Counted from the stretch's first letter, positions 45,691-57,989 are shown. The stretch is DNA of 64,000 bases from Schistosoma haematobium (GCF_000699445.3 NC_067202.1:5720958-5784957); one strand, 5' to 3'. The notes: generated by a model not told the origin, from the letters alone. Translations and numbers: made by a program.

Positions 45691-45887
45691 TCGAAATCAC
45701 TAAGATATCATTCAGTGATTTAAACATTAAACTTCAAAAAATTTGCCATAATACACAAATATCACCCATTAACCTTAATGAACAACTGTCTTACATCTGA
45801 CATGGTTAAAATCCTTTTTTCAATACTCCTGTAACTAGATTTCCAGAAATTTCATCTCCGAGTCAGTCACTATTGAACATACGATTA

Positions 45888-45930
45888 TTATTATTATTAT
45901 TGTTATTATTATTATTATTATTATTATTGC
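45888..45930. repeat. (ATT)n microsatellite
   Basis: About 14 ATT units with one GTT interruption. Confidence 0.9.
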
Positions 45931-46069
45931 TAGTAGTGATAGTATGGGAGTGTTTTGTGGAGATTATCAAATCTTCATAATTTTGATAATTCACTCTTTA
46001 ATGAGCTATGGATTTATAATACTGATGAGACCTATATTAAAACTAAACAACTATTCTTTTTATTGAGAT

Positions 46070-46205
46070 CATGAACCAATTGATGTTAGATTTGGATGCG
46101 CACTGCTGAGAAGTCCTACAATAGGACCAAACAGCCTTCCAGTGCTTTCAGGTTTCCAAAGGTGGTCCAACAATAATCGGTTCATGATCTCAATCAAAAA
46201 AAACT
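46070..46205 (+). mobile_element. SINE-B 3' half
   Basis: Ribozyme (core CTGAGAA, so G8 is A; GAA reads CAA) and tail. Confidence 0.7.
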
Positions 46206-46602
46206 TAATCATCTACACAACCCCTATACTAGTAAACAACTGTTCATTTACATTCTTATTTCTTCATAATGTAAACTAGGAAAAGTATGTGTGTAACCTA
46301 TTTTCTTTTTACTGTGTAGTCCTGTATATTCTTATATGTACAACATCTTGTATAATACTAATCAATTGACTTTAGTATACTTTAATCCCATCTCTGAACA
46401 AGTATCTGCCAACATGTGATTTCCCTTAATTTGCTTACAGTTTTATTAAGCCATTTATATTAATCTGATTATTTCAAATCTATGCAAAATTATTAATTGA
46501 TTGATAAATTCATGGGGATCATGTAAATTTTTAAGTGAGATTGAATAGGTTCAAGTAGAATACTGGATATTTGAATATTTATCTAATGTATGTTATATTA
46601 TG
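46206..46602. other. No feature recognised
   Basis: About 400 bp of A+T-rich sequence; nothing assignable. Confidence 0.5.
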
Positions 46603-46805
46603 ATGTATGCTACTGATGTTGATAGATATAAGTAGTATGTATCATCGATTGAAAGTGATATGTTTAATGGCAGAATATTAAGAAGATCGAAGAAAAGAGA
46701 TTGAGAACAGACAGCGATTGCTGTGGAAACTAAGGAACAATGAACTCTGAGACAATTGAGTGAGATTTCGCAAATGAAGAATTCATTGTATGGTTTTCAG
46801 ATTTT

Positions 46806-48192
46806 ACTGAAACTTAATTACTTACGCCTGTTACTGCCAGTGAAGGAGCATAGGCCGCTCACCAGCATTCTCCATCCAACCTCATCCTGAGCAAACCTTT
46901 CCAACTATTTCCCGTTGTTATTCATCCTTTTCATAACTAATTCTATTTCCCGACATAATGTGTTCTTTGACCTTTCTCTTTTCCACTTCCCTTCACGATT
47001 TTAAGTTAGGGATTGCCTCGTGATGTAGTTTAATGATTTGCGTAATGTACGTCCTACCCATTTCCATCGTCGTTTCCTAATTTCGTTTTCAGCTGGAAGT
47101 TGGTTTGTTCTCTCCCAGAGAAGGCTGTTGCTGATGGCATCCGGTCGGTGGATGTTGAGTATCTTGTGTAGACAGCTATTTATAAATAGTTGTACCTTCT
47201 TGATGATGGTTGTTGTAGTTCTACAAGTTTCAGCTCCATATAGTAGAACTGCCTTGACGTTTGTGTTGAAGATTCTCATTTTGATATTGGTGGAAAGTTG
47301 TTTTGAATTCCATATTTTCTTCATTTTTAGGAATGCTACTGTTGAGGGCTAATTTCCTCTATATCTGACTCCAATAAATGATATCCCGTTAACTGAGTAT
47401 TTAAGGTAGGCTAAATCTCCTAGTACAACTATGGATTTACTCGAGATTATTCAGAAGCCTGAACACCAGTTGTAGAGATATTTTATTGTTAAAGATAAGT
47501 AAAATCCACAAGCGTACAGCGAGCAACCACACTGTGAAACCACGAGTGTGTGTGTGAGTTAAAAATCCATATATATTTTTGAGTGTCAATCAAAAATGGA
47601 TAAATTATTGATTATCTGAATGTTACAACCAGTAGGAGAATAGATTAAGGTTGATGTGCAGACACGCGCTCAATCATACACATAGAGAAATCAACATAGT
47701 GAATTAAGTGTCTGAATTACGGTGAGTAGACAAATAATACAATAGTTGAATGGGCTTGCTACACTACTCTTGCTTTGCCAATCCTCGCCTTTACGTCTAC
47801 ATCTGATCCTCCTTGTTCATCGATGATGCTTCCCAGGTATGTGAAGGATTCTACATCTTTCACAGTTTTGCCATCAAGTGTGATTGAATTGCTGTTCTCC
47901 GTTTTGAATTTGATGACGTTGGTTTTTCCCTTGTTAATGTTGAGGTCTACTGATTCAGTGACTGCTGCTACATTTGCTGTCTTTATCTGCATTTGTTCGT
48001 GTGTATGCGATAGGACGGCTAAGTGATCTGCAAAGTCCAAATCGACTAATTGGTTCTGAGCTATCCATTTTATTCCGTGTTTCCCCTTAGATGTCGAGGT
48101 GTTCATATTCCAGTCTATCACCAAAAGAAAGAGGAAGGGAGAATGTAGACAGCCTTGTCTGACTGCGGTCCTTACTTGGAATACATTTGTCT
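46806..48192 (-). pseudogene. RTE-like LINE reverse transcriptase, interrupted by a solo LTR
   Basis: Minus-strand element with tail at the left. Part 1 (46806-47339) encodes [38 protein letters not shown] and [12 protein letters not shown]. Part 2 (47764-48192) encodes the QGC motif B region, motif C as FADH in place of FADD, and [17 protein letters not shown]. The catalytic aspartate change plus the LTR insertion make it inactive. It is 5' truncated at motif B. Confidence 0.9.
47336..47767. mobile_element. LTR-F solo LTR with 4-bp target duplication
   Basis: A 424 bp insert (47340-47763) begins TGTTGAGGGC and ends GGGCTTGCTACA. CTAC flanks both sides (47336-47339, 47764-47767). Removing the insert and one CTAC restores the RTE reading across the junction. 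TG...CA ends and a short fixed duplication indicate an LTR retrotransposon reduced to one LTR. Confidence 0.9.
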
Positions 48193-48235
48193 AAGAGATT
48201 CTGTGTGTGTGTTCTCTTTCACTACAGTATAATTG

Positions 48236-48599
48236 TCGTTATTGATATTATTTAATAATCATGGAATAATATTGAAGATCTTTCAAATTTGGAAGTGTAT
48301 ATCAGGGAATTTAAACTCTGTCGCACTTACTGTGAGTCTTAAAAATTTTGGATTTGATCTTTGACGGATCAATGGATTTGCAGTGTAGTGTTCAGGACTA
48401 TTGAGCCAAAGAGAAACAGTTCTCATTTTAAGTAGCAACACAAATGATATCATTTGTTTTACAAGAACAATCGTACATATTAATTTGATTTAGACCAGTA
48501 GTTCTTGAGTAAAACGAAGACTGAAAATTCTGCTATTTCTGAATTGACAAAACACTTCAAATTCACAAAAACGGAGCAATATATTTTGTAGAATAATAT
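48236..48599. other. No feature recognised
   Basis: About 360 bp of A+T-rich sequence; nothing assignable. Confidence 0.5.
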
Positions 48600-49075
48600 C
48601 GAATTTCATTAAGTTGAGATCATGAGTCAGTTGAAGTTATACCACCATAGAATACCTAGAAACACTGGACGGTCGTTTCGTCCTATTGTGGGACCCCTTT
48701 TGATATTAATTAACATACGCTCACTAGTGACTGGCTTCAAGAGGCATATCCTGGAATTCTACTGAGAAGCCGTTATCAGTAGAATTCAACCGGGTCTGTT
48801 GTGAGATAGTAACTCACTGATGACAATGGTGGACGGTGGCACAATTTCGTGGATTGGTTGAAATTAGATATTGACACCACTGAATGCCGACTCAGTAGTG
48901 TATATGTTAAGTGTTCACACGCAAGACCAATAGATCCTGCGTTAGAAACTCGCTAGGCGAGATTGTGGATGCGCACTGCTGAGGAGTTCCACAGTAGGAC
49001 GAAACGGCCGTCGAGTGCTTCCAGGTTTTTCATGGTGGTCTGGCTTTAATTGACTGATGATTCCAACTATTTAAA
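48600..49075 (+). mobile_element. SINE-B inverted pair
   Basis: A minus-strand tail plus ribozyme start (48600-48690) precedes a full plus-strand unit (48720-49075) with 5' segment, tRNA-like head and ribozyme. The ribozyme keeps CTGAGGA, GAAAC, GTC and a perfect stem III. The stem I pair next to the core is G-G, and stem II has a wobble. Confidence 0.82.
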
Positions 49076-50904
49076 AAATTGCTGAATTCTTTTTGTCTTA
49101 GTGAGCAGATATAGCTGTTCCTGGATCTCAAAGCGAACGATAATCCATCAATTCTCAACTATCATGTATGTCACCCGTATAATATACTAACTGATCGTTT
49201 TAAGATATTCACAACCCATAACAAAGTATAATTTTATTTATTCCTAAGACAAACTAGTCAATGATTACAGTGTATCAAATACATCTGAAATGGAAAAATG
49301 CCAACAATAATAACAATATCTCTATTCCATACTATGTGTTTGGTACAATATAAGATTTGATTACGTCACCTCTGTCAGACTCCTTGTTGTATTCAAGATG
49401 TGCTGGATACGATACTGTACAGCTTTTGTACTTCTATTTTCATACCTGAATCCTAATTTTCCAGTGTATCGTCTTATCAGAAGATGAAAAATAAAGAGAA
49501 AGGATGTAAATATTGTGAATGTTTATCATTTGATAAAGTAACATTTACCAGGAGTTTGCATAATTTAAAGTGTCTATCTACAATCATATTCACAATGACT
49601 TTAAATGATTAGTCACACATCATGATAATGGCATTTAGTACTCTCTGAAATAAAGCAAATTCTTTTTTATTCAAGAACTCAGGAAGGAATAATGGGGAAT
49701 AGTAAAGCATGATGATCATAAATGCAAATAACGAATAATGTTAAAAGCATGTAGCTTCTTTATATAATAAGTCAACTGGAAAATGTTTATGATATGAGTA
49801 AAGAATGAGAAGATCAATCAAGATCAGAGGAAAGAAATACACTAAGATGAATGACTTTTGACAAGGTTCTTATTATAGAATCTTTAATAGTACAAACACC
49901 TTTGGATTCGAACAGAGTGTCTAAATACATTTCACATCTCAGGTTAAAGTTAACAGTATAACATTCAGAAGTATGAAATGTAAGACCACCATTCATTTTA
50001 AAATTGCTTAAAGAATGAGAAACTGGCATATATGTAGTGAGATTATTCATATCCTTAATAAAGGTGACTTCGTAGATCATGACAAATCATTTAGAAAAAA
50101 GTAAGAGAAGGAAAATAGAAAAAGAAACAGTTGTATGTGGCATATCAAAATAAGTTAATAAAGAAGCAAGGTATTTTCATTTAGATTCAGTATATTCTTC
50201 TCTTACAGAGAAGTAAAAGCACAGTCAATTAGTTATCCAGATCACAATGTTAACACTGGAGAACTTGCTTAATAATAGTAATCTTGAAACTGTTTCAAAG
50301 GTAGAACTACAGTCGAAAGATTAGCATTAAACATACTTATCACATATTTCGATAACCTACCACTATATCATGATACTTCTTTCGTACTTGTTAGTAAAAC
50401 TGTTATAGATCAATGTACTCCTTTAATGCAAGCTAAAATAGGAGATAAATTCTCTAACATATTATATACTTTGTGCTGACAATTCACTAGTATAATAGAA
50501 ACCATATAGAGTCGAGTACACCAATCATTACCATGAGTCGATGTTTACATATTTTGATCTGTGACATATGGTGTAGCATGGCGACATTTTTGAACATCTA
50601 GGCTACCTGTTCCTTCTATCTAGATATTTCAACAAGTTATCTAATTCTGTGCATTTCCGGAATATGTACAATCTTTCGTTGTACAAGTTACAATACGCCA
50701 AATCACAATGATCGTGGTTGCTGGCAATAAGCATCGAAGAGAATGTATATTATTTAAATGTTGGTTGACTAGACTGCTAGCATCTACCTGGCGATCACTT
50801 AATATTTATCGTCATGATAGACGAAGAAGTAAGAAACGGAAGCTTTTTGGAATATTTTGTGTTGAGAATTCCATATTGTAACAAAAATATAGTATTGAAT
50901 AAAA
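49076..50904. other. Unassigned 1.8 kb, possible exon-like frame
   Basis: The longest stretch without recognised repeats. An 88-codon minus-strand frame (49814-50080) has mixed, globular-looking composition with three Cys. No homolog is recognised and no splice sites were convincing. The rest shows nothing. Confidence 0.35.
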
Positions 50905-51130
50905 CCATTACTAGTAATAGTAATAGTAATATGCTACTTATGTTGACAGATATAAGTAGTATATAGTATTAATTAGAAACTGAAACGCCTAACAACAGAA
51001 GATTGAGAAAATTAAATTGAAGAAACAGGAGAAAAAAAACATAAAGTCATTGGAATAACAATCAAATCTAAAGTGTAAAGAAGTGTATACAAGATAACTG
51101 AAAAAAAGATGTACACAATATAGTATCTAA
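50905..51130 (+). repeat. Rep-D copy, diverged
   Basis: GTTGACAGATATAAGTAGTA and the following AACAACAGAAGATTGAG block match Rep-D; the 3' end fades. Confidence 0.6.
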
Positions 51131-51689
51131 TGTATTTCCTAACCATTCGCATTCGTACACTACAAATCAATACTTACGACAATCGATACACGATCCATAT
51201 GTGTTTTAATCACTGGAAAACATAATTCTTTCAAAGTCTATTACTTTATCTCTGATTATGTAATAAGTTAAATTACTTTATTGGAAGGAAACCAAAAAAA
51301 CAAAAAATTCACACACACAACTGGATACTGAAATACTACTCAACATTCATATATATGAAGTTGAATTGCGAATTTTTCTTTTTTTCTTCTTTTTCTTTTT
51401 TTTTCTTCTTCACACATTTTATATTCATTTTTTGCTTGTATTGAACTTCTTCTTTTTCTTGTTGTCGTTGTTGTTGTTCTACTTTATTGTCTGTTTCAGT
51501 AATATATACCCTAAATTGTTTTTCTTGATTTTAAATGTTTAGACATATTTCAGGTATGTGTAGTCGGTAATCAGTTTTTTTTTCTTTTTTGAAAGAGAGA
51601 GAAAACCATTTTCAAAAGTATCCGTCAAATATCTTTAGAGCTGTGAATAGAACAATATAAATCATTTTCATTTATTTTTGTAGTGGTTG
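51131..51689. other. Low-complexity intergenic
   Basis: About 560 bp with long T/C-rich runs (51370-51470) and a GTT run near 51461-51478. No gene. Confidence 0.5.
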
Positions 51690-52045
51690 TATAAATCTTC
51701 CCATTGATGTTTAGGACAGCAATTGATCAGTTCCTTATTGGTATATGTATGTCCAATGCGGATTACCTCGATATTGTTTTGAGTCATATGATGAATGGTG
51801 AATAGCAGTGAAATCCAAAACGCGTGTTTCGTCCTATTTAGGACTCATCAGATGGATGTATCTGCATCTCAGAGTTTATTATCACTATCAGAATTCAGTA
51901 GCTAAGTGGATAATGTGATGGCATTTGAAGCGAACGGTATTAGATTTCGGTCCTGGATTAAACAGGCCATCCAGCTGATGAGTATCAAATAGGACAAGAG
52001 ATGTGTCCTCCTTCCCATTGTTAACCATCATCCATCTTGTCTTAT
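51690..52045. mobile_element. SINE-A inverted pair
   Basis: A minus-strand tail and ribozyme (to about 51888) switch near TATCACTATCAG to a plus-strand head and ribozyme (to 52045). The minus ribozyme keeps CTGATGA, GAAAC and a perfect stem II. The cleavage site is GTT and the stem I pair at the core is T-T. The plus one keeps CTGATGA but loses the GAA strand. Confidence 0.8.
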
Positions 52046-52159
52046 AATATAAATAATTGTTTTAATCAAAACGGAGATTTAAAAAATGCATCAGTTAAGG
52101 TAATCATCTGTGAACATGATCTAAAATTGTATGTTTAACTGTAATTTATAACATATTTT

Positions 52160-52655
52160 GGGTAATTTAAGAGGTTTAATGGTCCTATATCTGACTCCAG
52201 CTAGAACGTGTGGTAATTGTTGTCGAAATATTCATGCCTCTAATCCTCGTCTATAATTATAGACGTAAATCACATTACTGAATAACAGATTAAAAGTAAG
52301 ACGAATATGTGAATGAAGTTTGAATATGTATATTTTGTACATTTATTGATCGGTAAAGACAATCAGGGAAACGAAGAAAAGAGAAGGGAGAAAATCGAAA
52401 CGAAATGACAAGCAGTGGAGATGATGAGTGAGCCAACTCGTTTTGATTAGGCTTGACTCGATAGCTATATTCAGACAAAAATGAGTTATAGGTGCACAAT
52501 GAATGGGGCAAGCAACTAACGCACATACAAAAACAGTCAGGGTTAATAAGCGAATAAGTGGCAAGGTTAAAATATGATTTGAAAAGAATGAATAAATTGG
52601 TCTGTTAAGATGGTAGAATAGCCTATGTGGACTTGACATAGTACAAGCCACTACA
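52160..52655. mobile_element. LTR-F-like repeat
   Basis: Shares CTATATCTGACTCCA with the solo LTR at 47.3 kb. Shares TGAATATGTATATTTTGTAC, AAAACAGTCAGGGTTAATAA and GACATAGTACAAGCC with 28.2 and 53.5 kb. It ends CACTACA. Probably a solo LTR; no target duplication was found. The two short minus-strand frames inside are not genes. Confidence 0.6.
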
Positions 52656-52669
52656 GGGGCTTTCGGAAA

Positions 52670-53045
52670 TTATTGAATTTTATTGGTTTAAATCATGAAT
52701 CGATCTTAGCTTAAGGACTACTGAAAAACAGGAAACACCGAACAGGTGTTCTGTCCTAGTATGGGACTTCTAAGTAATGCGCACCCATCATTTCACCAAA
52801 GATCGAACGCAGAACATTAAGGTCTCGCGATCGGAGTTTAAACTCCAAACCATTGAGCCGGTATCAAGTGGTGCTCATTTCTATCTCCTATTACTTAGTT
52901 AGTCGACAAGTGTATTGATACGTTTACCTTAAGCTTATACGACTATTAGACCGTAAAACGTCACACACTCATGAATCTAAACCAGGACCTCTGGACTCAG
53001 ATAGGAACACCTAACCTCTAGACTGCTTAGCTGACATCTGCTTTC
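52670..53045 (-). mobile_element. SINE-B copies, two remnants
   Basis: A first antisense unit (52675-52880; ribozyme GTTCTGTCCTAGTATGGG, tRNA-like head), then a second tRNA-like head (about 52960-53045; GAACACCTAACCTCTAGAC). Confidence 0.65.
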
Positions 53046-53379
53046 TAAACATTTATTCTGTAGACAGGATTGAAACATTTGGAATAATTTTATTACCCAA
53101 CTTTGACTAATATCTTCGTCCTTTTAGTCTACTGATGGTTTTAACTGATGGGAATGATGAGTATTCTTAGAATAGGAAGAACAGCTGTCAGTGATTTTTG
53201 GTTCATATTGGCTCTCTCACTGTTCTTACTTCAGTTTAGAAATTTATTTCCAAGTTATTTTGATGTTCAGTTCCAATGAATGGTTCACTACTATCTTTTA
53301 AGCTCACATTTGATGCGTAAGCGTACTTAAAGTCTAATTCTATCTACAATTAACTGATTAATGACCATTAAAGGAATTC
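53046..53379. other. No feature recognised
   Basis: About 330 bp; nothing assignable. Confidence 0.5.
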
Positions 53380-53860
53380 ATGTATGTCCTAGAACTGATT
53401 GAATCCTGTCGATCAAGTTGCGATCTGACCGCTAGTTTAAGTGACTCCAATTGGATCGTATGAATGTTATTGAAATATGCATATCGTCAATCCTCGTATA
53501 TAATTGCGTTAATGAATAACGGAATTGAATGAGTCAAATACGAGAATCGCTTTTGAATAAGTATGTTTTTTATAATCGTTGATCGGGAAACAGAAGCAAA
53601 ACAGAATGGCGCGTTGTGGAGAAAGCAAGTGAGCCAACTCAATTTAATCAAGCGTGAACCAATATATACAGCGGTGAATAGGATTAGAAAAACACACACA
53701 CATCCTCATATTAAAACAGTCAAGGTTGATAAGTGAATAATTGACAAGGTCGAAATGTGGTTTAGGCGAAATGAATAAGTTGGCCTAATCGGAATTTAGA
53801 ATAAGCTGTGTTGGCTTAACATAGTAACCGACACTGCAGACTTAATATTGCGTGCAGTAC
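53380..53860. mobile_element. LTR-F-like repeat inside a SINE-C-related repeat
   Basis: CTGTCGATCAAGTTGCGATC to GTGACT, then after about 380 bp GACTTAATATTGCGTGCA, parallels the contiguous stretch at 15.02-15.07 kb (GTGACTTAACGCTGCGTGCA). The intervening 53456-53835 matches the 28.2 and 52.2 kb LTR-F-like repeats. GACT at both joints may be the target duplication. Confidence 0.6.
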
Positions 53861-54424
53861 ACTGAGGTGTAAATTAGTGATAACGTATCTAATCATGAGA
53901 CTGTATAACATGGAATTGAATCTACTAGGGAGCTATCCTTCCATCAGGATTAGAAGTACATCATACTTAATAGTGCCAAATACTATAAAACCTAGATTAA
54001 GCAGGTTTTCTGGTCGACTACCTTCAACAGTCATCGTACAATCTAATTTTATATCCAACAGTAAAACGAACGATCTTTGCATTTATATCTCTGGAAAGTT
54101 TGATCAGACTCTTTATCAGATTAACATCATACTATCTGATTTAATTACAAAAATGCGAATTTTAGTTTTGTGAAACTGGATGAATACGTCAAAAATCTTT
54201 GCTTCATCAATGATGTCAAATTGTGTCATTGATTAAAACTCCGGTTACTGACAAAAAAACAACATGAAACCATTTATATATCGACACAACAATCGATTAT
54301 CTGAATTCAATAGTTAAGTGGACAATGCTGTTATATCTTGAAAAGCTGATTTTCTCGATATACCGCGTGTAGCAGAGCACTAGAACACCAAAACCCTTCC
54401 AAGTCGCAATAAGAAGACAGAAGT
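53861..54424. other. Unassigned; one exon-like frame
   Basis: A 98-codon plus frame (53877-54173) of balanced composition without any family I recognise. It starts just after an LTR-like repeat. It may be chance or part of an unrecognised element. Confidence 0.3.
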
Positions 54425-54690
54425 CTAATGAAAGGAATATTATTCCAAACAGTGTCAATCATAGTACAAAATTGTCAGGTATTTATAGTTTTTAGTGAGA
54501 ACGAAATCATCATTACAGTCTTCCGATCCGCATACAGGGGGTTATTAGCATTATCCAATCGGGAAGCTACACGTTGGAATTCTAGAACATTCTTCCGAAA
54601 GGTGATTGGATGGGACGTCTTCGGCTCCTTCTGAGCCTCTTACAGCTTCCTCGAGTTCACCGGTGGTCCGACGTCACAAATGTAATGACG
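54425..54690 (+). repeat. Rep-J copy
   Basis: The fuller of two copies: from TTCCAAACAGTG through CCAATCGGGAAGCTACACG to TTCGGCTCCTTCTGAGCCTC. The short open frame 54428-54634 lies inside. The class is unknown. Confidence 0.5.
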
Positions 54691-54850
54691 TTTGAAGTAA
54701 AACAGTACTAGGTTTAAGTGACAATGTGAACTTTATCCTTCCAGTTCAGTTACATTCTACTGATGAGTCCTAAAAAGTAAAAGAAAAAAAAGCGCATCCT
54801 GATTTCTTTGATTGCCATCAATCAAAGAGTTTTTATTCTCTTGTTGTTGT
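54691..54850 (+). mobile_element. SINE-A copy, decayed
   Basis: GTAAAACAGTACTAGGTTTAAG (head), then a ribozyme 5' strand ACTGATGAGTCC with an A-rich expansion, and CGCATCCTGATTTC. Confidence 0.55.
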
Positions 54851-55239
54851 TGTTGTTGTATATTCAAACTGAATTCCATCGATTACAGTTTTGTGTAATT
54901 GGGCATCTTAAGTGAATGCATATCATTTCATAAGAATGATATAAATAGATATACAGTTAAATTGTTTGGCAATAACACTTTACACAAAGATTACAATATT
55001 ATGATGTAACAGTTAGAATGTATTAAGTCTTAGAAATTGGTGAAAACATCCTACTAATGTACGTTTTATATACAAAGTGATTATAAACTGATTATGTTCA
55101 AATCATAATTAACTATGAAGTTCAGTTAATATGTTTATTTGTATTCTATACTTATCATATTGATACTTCTTTATTTTAGTGTTAATTTTCACACAAATAC
55201 ATCAATTCAATATTTATCAGTTTAGGGGTTATGGAGATT
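54851..55239. other. No feature recognised
   Basis: About 390 bp of A+T-rich sequence; a TTG run near 54841-54858. Confidence 0.5.
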
Positions 55240-55650
55240 ATGTTTTTGATTGAGATCATGAACCGATTGATGTTAGACCACTGATAATTACCAAGTGCTC
55301 ACTAGTGACTAGCTTCGTGAGAAAATTCTCGGAGTTCTGGTGAGAAGCCGTGACCAATGGAGCTAATCCGTGTCGGGTAGAGATAGATATCTACCTCACT
55401 ACAAAGGAAGGTGGTCGCGCAACTTCGTGGATTGGTTGAGGTTAGACATTAACACCATTGGATGCCGGCTCGGTGGCCCAGTAGGTTAAGCGTTCGCGCG
55501 CGAGACCAGAGGCCTTGGGTTCGAAACCCGTGGGTGGGATCGTGGATGCGCACTGTTGAGGAGTCCCACGATAGGACGATACGGCCTTCCAGTGCTTCCA
55601 GGTTTTCAATGATGGTCTAACATCGATCGGTTCATGATCTCAATAAAAAA
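55240..55650 (+). mobile_element. SINE-B copy
   Basis: 5' segment, well-preserved tRNA-like head (GATGCCGGCTCGGTGGCCCA; B box GGGTTCGAAACCC), ribozyme and tail of the Asp-type subgroup. The ribozyme is broken twice (C3 is T, and GAA is GAT). Confidence 0.85.
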
Positions 55651-56035
55651 ATTCAATACATTATGTATCAACAGTTAACATGTTATTCATTAAGCTGTAT
55701 AAACCAAGTTGTGTAGTGAAATGTTTAGAACAATACATACCACATGTGCATCAGTATGAACATCAACTCTGAGGCACAATACATTATCAACTGAAGAAAC
55801 TTTCAATAGGATGAAACTTATATCCTAGATTTAGTTTATATTATTTTAATGCATTTCAAATTCTCAAAATGAATGGATTAGATCAATTGAATTAATAATA
55901 GTTTGTATTATCATTATTAGTATTATTATCGATGACAGTGATAGTGAATTTTTATGAGAATTACGTAATTATTTCATTCAGAATTCTCATCACCGTATCC
56001 ATGGAATTTTATTATTTGAAACTCATAGATATTGG
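55651..56035. other. SINE-A-like patch only
   Basis: About 385 bp; ATGAACATCAACTCTGAGGC near 55758 recalls SINE-A. Nothing else. Confidence 0.45.
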
Positions 56036-56515
56036 TACAAGGAGGCACCAAATACATATACACCAAACAAACCTTTTGGTTTGTGTGTGGGCTATAATAT
56101 TCTCCGGGTGCCCAAACCGAAACAGGTGGTTTTCTTAGAGGGCTACACGCGGAACCTCCCACCTAAAGGTCTGATCCTAAAGGCAGTAGAGCAACGTAAG
56201 GAGATGGAGTCCCATGGTGGCCGGTGACCGATAATTGGTTCATATGCCAGTTGTTCCCTCTGGATCTTGGAGCTTATGTGCACCATTGGTTTGAAATGAG
56301 GGTTTTCCAACTCCCTAGTTAGATCCTCCATATCTATCAGCCCACCTAATGCTCCGGATATTCACTTTTCATCCTTTCGATTTTGTAAAGAACACCTGTG
56401 GTGTGAGAAGGTAGTGAGTAGGACTTCCGTGTTAGTGGTTGTATGCGCGTGGTCATGTGAGAGCATGTCGAGAGGGAGAGCTGACTGTCGTCACTCTTAG
56501 CTGTACCAGGACATT
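56036..56515 (-). repeat. Rep-H copy, near-identical to 43.2 kb
   Basis: The reverse complement of 56041-56513 equals the 43.2 kb copy except for one base near the right edge. Outside this interval the two become clearly diverged, although the 3' tail (GGTGCCTCCTTGTACCAATA) is still homologous. Confidence 0.85.
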
Positions 56516-56589
56516 TGGGGGCTTCATCCTATTTAAACGATCATTTTATCCCAAATAAGATTTATTCATTCTGAACATATTCATAATGA

Positions 56590-57008
56590 TATATGTTGTG
56601 ACTTTAGGTCAGGCTAATTATCACGTAACTTATCTGCTAATCAGTATACGACTTATACAATCTTAACTCTGTGCCAAACCAATAACCTTCGACCTGTATC
56701 AGCAGTCTAGCGTCGTTATTGGTCCTTTTTCCTCTTAGCACTGCTAGTTGAGTTAAGAACACCATTATAAAAATAATTTATTTCAAACATACTTGGTTTA
56801 TATAGAAGCCAAACAGTTCACATCACTCCGTAAAACAGGAAATAACATTTGTACAAGATCAAGCGAAAAAATGTCTATAAACGTAATTAATAAACTGGAC
56901 ATCATTTGGCAGCAATAAATTGTATAATAATAGTCTATAAGTTGAAATAAAGCTTATAATAAGAGGAATATATATGCATAATCTAGTTACTGAATAGTTA
57001 TACAATAA
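56590..57008. mobile_element. LTR-G copy, truncated
   Basis: GGTTTATATAGAAGCCAAAC, GTACAAGATCAAGCG, AAATAAAGCTTATAATAAG and the GTTACTGAATAGTTATACAA block match the 19.1 kb LTR-G in the same orientation. The right end is cut by Rep-D. Confidence 0.6.
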
Positions 57009-57012
57009 GAAT

Positions 57013-57300
57013 ATTGTAGTGAACGAGAACGCACAAGTGGGAGCAATCGAATGTATTCAAATACAAAAACTCAGAATCACTTAGTAAGATCTGAGAATCA
57101 TACAGTAAATAATTCATTTACAAAATGTCAATCAATCGTCTGAGATTTCATTGTTCTTTCGTTTCCACAGCAATCACCTTTTGTTTCCTTCGTCTTTTTC
57201 GGTCTTCTTAACCTTCTGCCATTAGATATATCACTTTAAAGTGATAATACCTACTACTTATATCTGTTGACATCAGGAGCACATACCAGAATATATGTAT
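57013..57300 (-). repeat. Rep-D copy
   Basis: A full antisense copy, from TGTAGTGAACGAGAACGC to ACTTATATCTGTTGACATC. Confidence 0.75.
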
Positions 57301-57374
57301 AATATTAGCTCATTAATAGTCCTCAGAAGTTAGCAGTAATTTATTCTCCAGTAAGATTTAACAAGATATATATA

Positions 57375-57550
57375 TATATACATAGCTCATGGGTTCAAAT
57401 CCTGTGGGGTTGAATTGTGGATGCTCATCGTTGAGGTGTACCATACAAGGACGAAACGGCCATCCAGTGGTTTCAAGTTTTCCATGATGATCTAGCTTTA
57501 ATTGACTCATGAATTCAACTATGAAATGACTAAAATCTCTACAAAACCCT
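57375..57550 (+). mobile_element. SINE-B 3' half
   Basis: B box (GGGTTCAAATCCTG), decayed ribozyme (TCGTTGAGGTGTACC) and tail. Confidence 0.7.
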
Positions 57551-57795
57551 CTTCTGATATACATATATATATATTACAATATTAAGGTGAAAATAAAAGA
57601 AATGAAATGTAATAGATTACGTAACATAAGAAAAGTAAACAAGTTTTAACAGCCGATATATAATTTCTATTTGAAATAAATAAATGAATATAAATTGCTT
57701 TTAGGCAAAATCTTCATCATTCTGTATATGATTAGTCAAAGTGATTAGTAATAATGAATGTGAATTGCCTAAAGTAATAGACTTCTTTATATGAA

Positions 57796-57850
<55 letters not shown>

Positions 57851-57989
57851 TCTTTTATAATAACCATAGTAACTGGATAGTAACGCTTAAGAGATTGAAT
57901 GAAGTACATCATGTCTGGAGGGGGTTGAGGTAAGAAATTAAAGGTGGAATAGCTTTTCTAGAGGTTCTATGTACAAAGAGAAGAGATAG
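57551..57989. repeat. Intergenic with (AT)n microsatellite
   Basis: An (AT)n array of about 24 units sits near 57799-57847. The flanks show no gene. Confidence 0.7.

Larger units (their letters stand above)
46603..48235 (+). repeat. Rep-D copy split by an RTE insertion
   Basis: The 5' part (46603-46805, ending CAGATTTTACT) continues after the RTE at about 48193 (AAGAGATTCTGTGTG to TGTTCTCTTTCACTACAG). Joining these gives the same order as uninterrupted Rep-D copies, so Rep-D was here first. Confidence 0.75.

Noticed and set aside
52290..52651. 78- and 102-codon minus-strand frames
   Set aside because: Lie inside an LTR-F-like repeat; serine/leucine-rich translation of pyrimidine-rich DNA.
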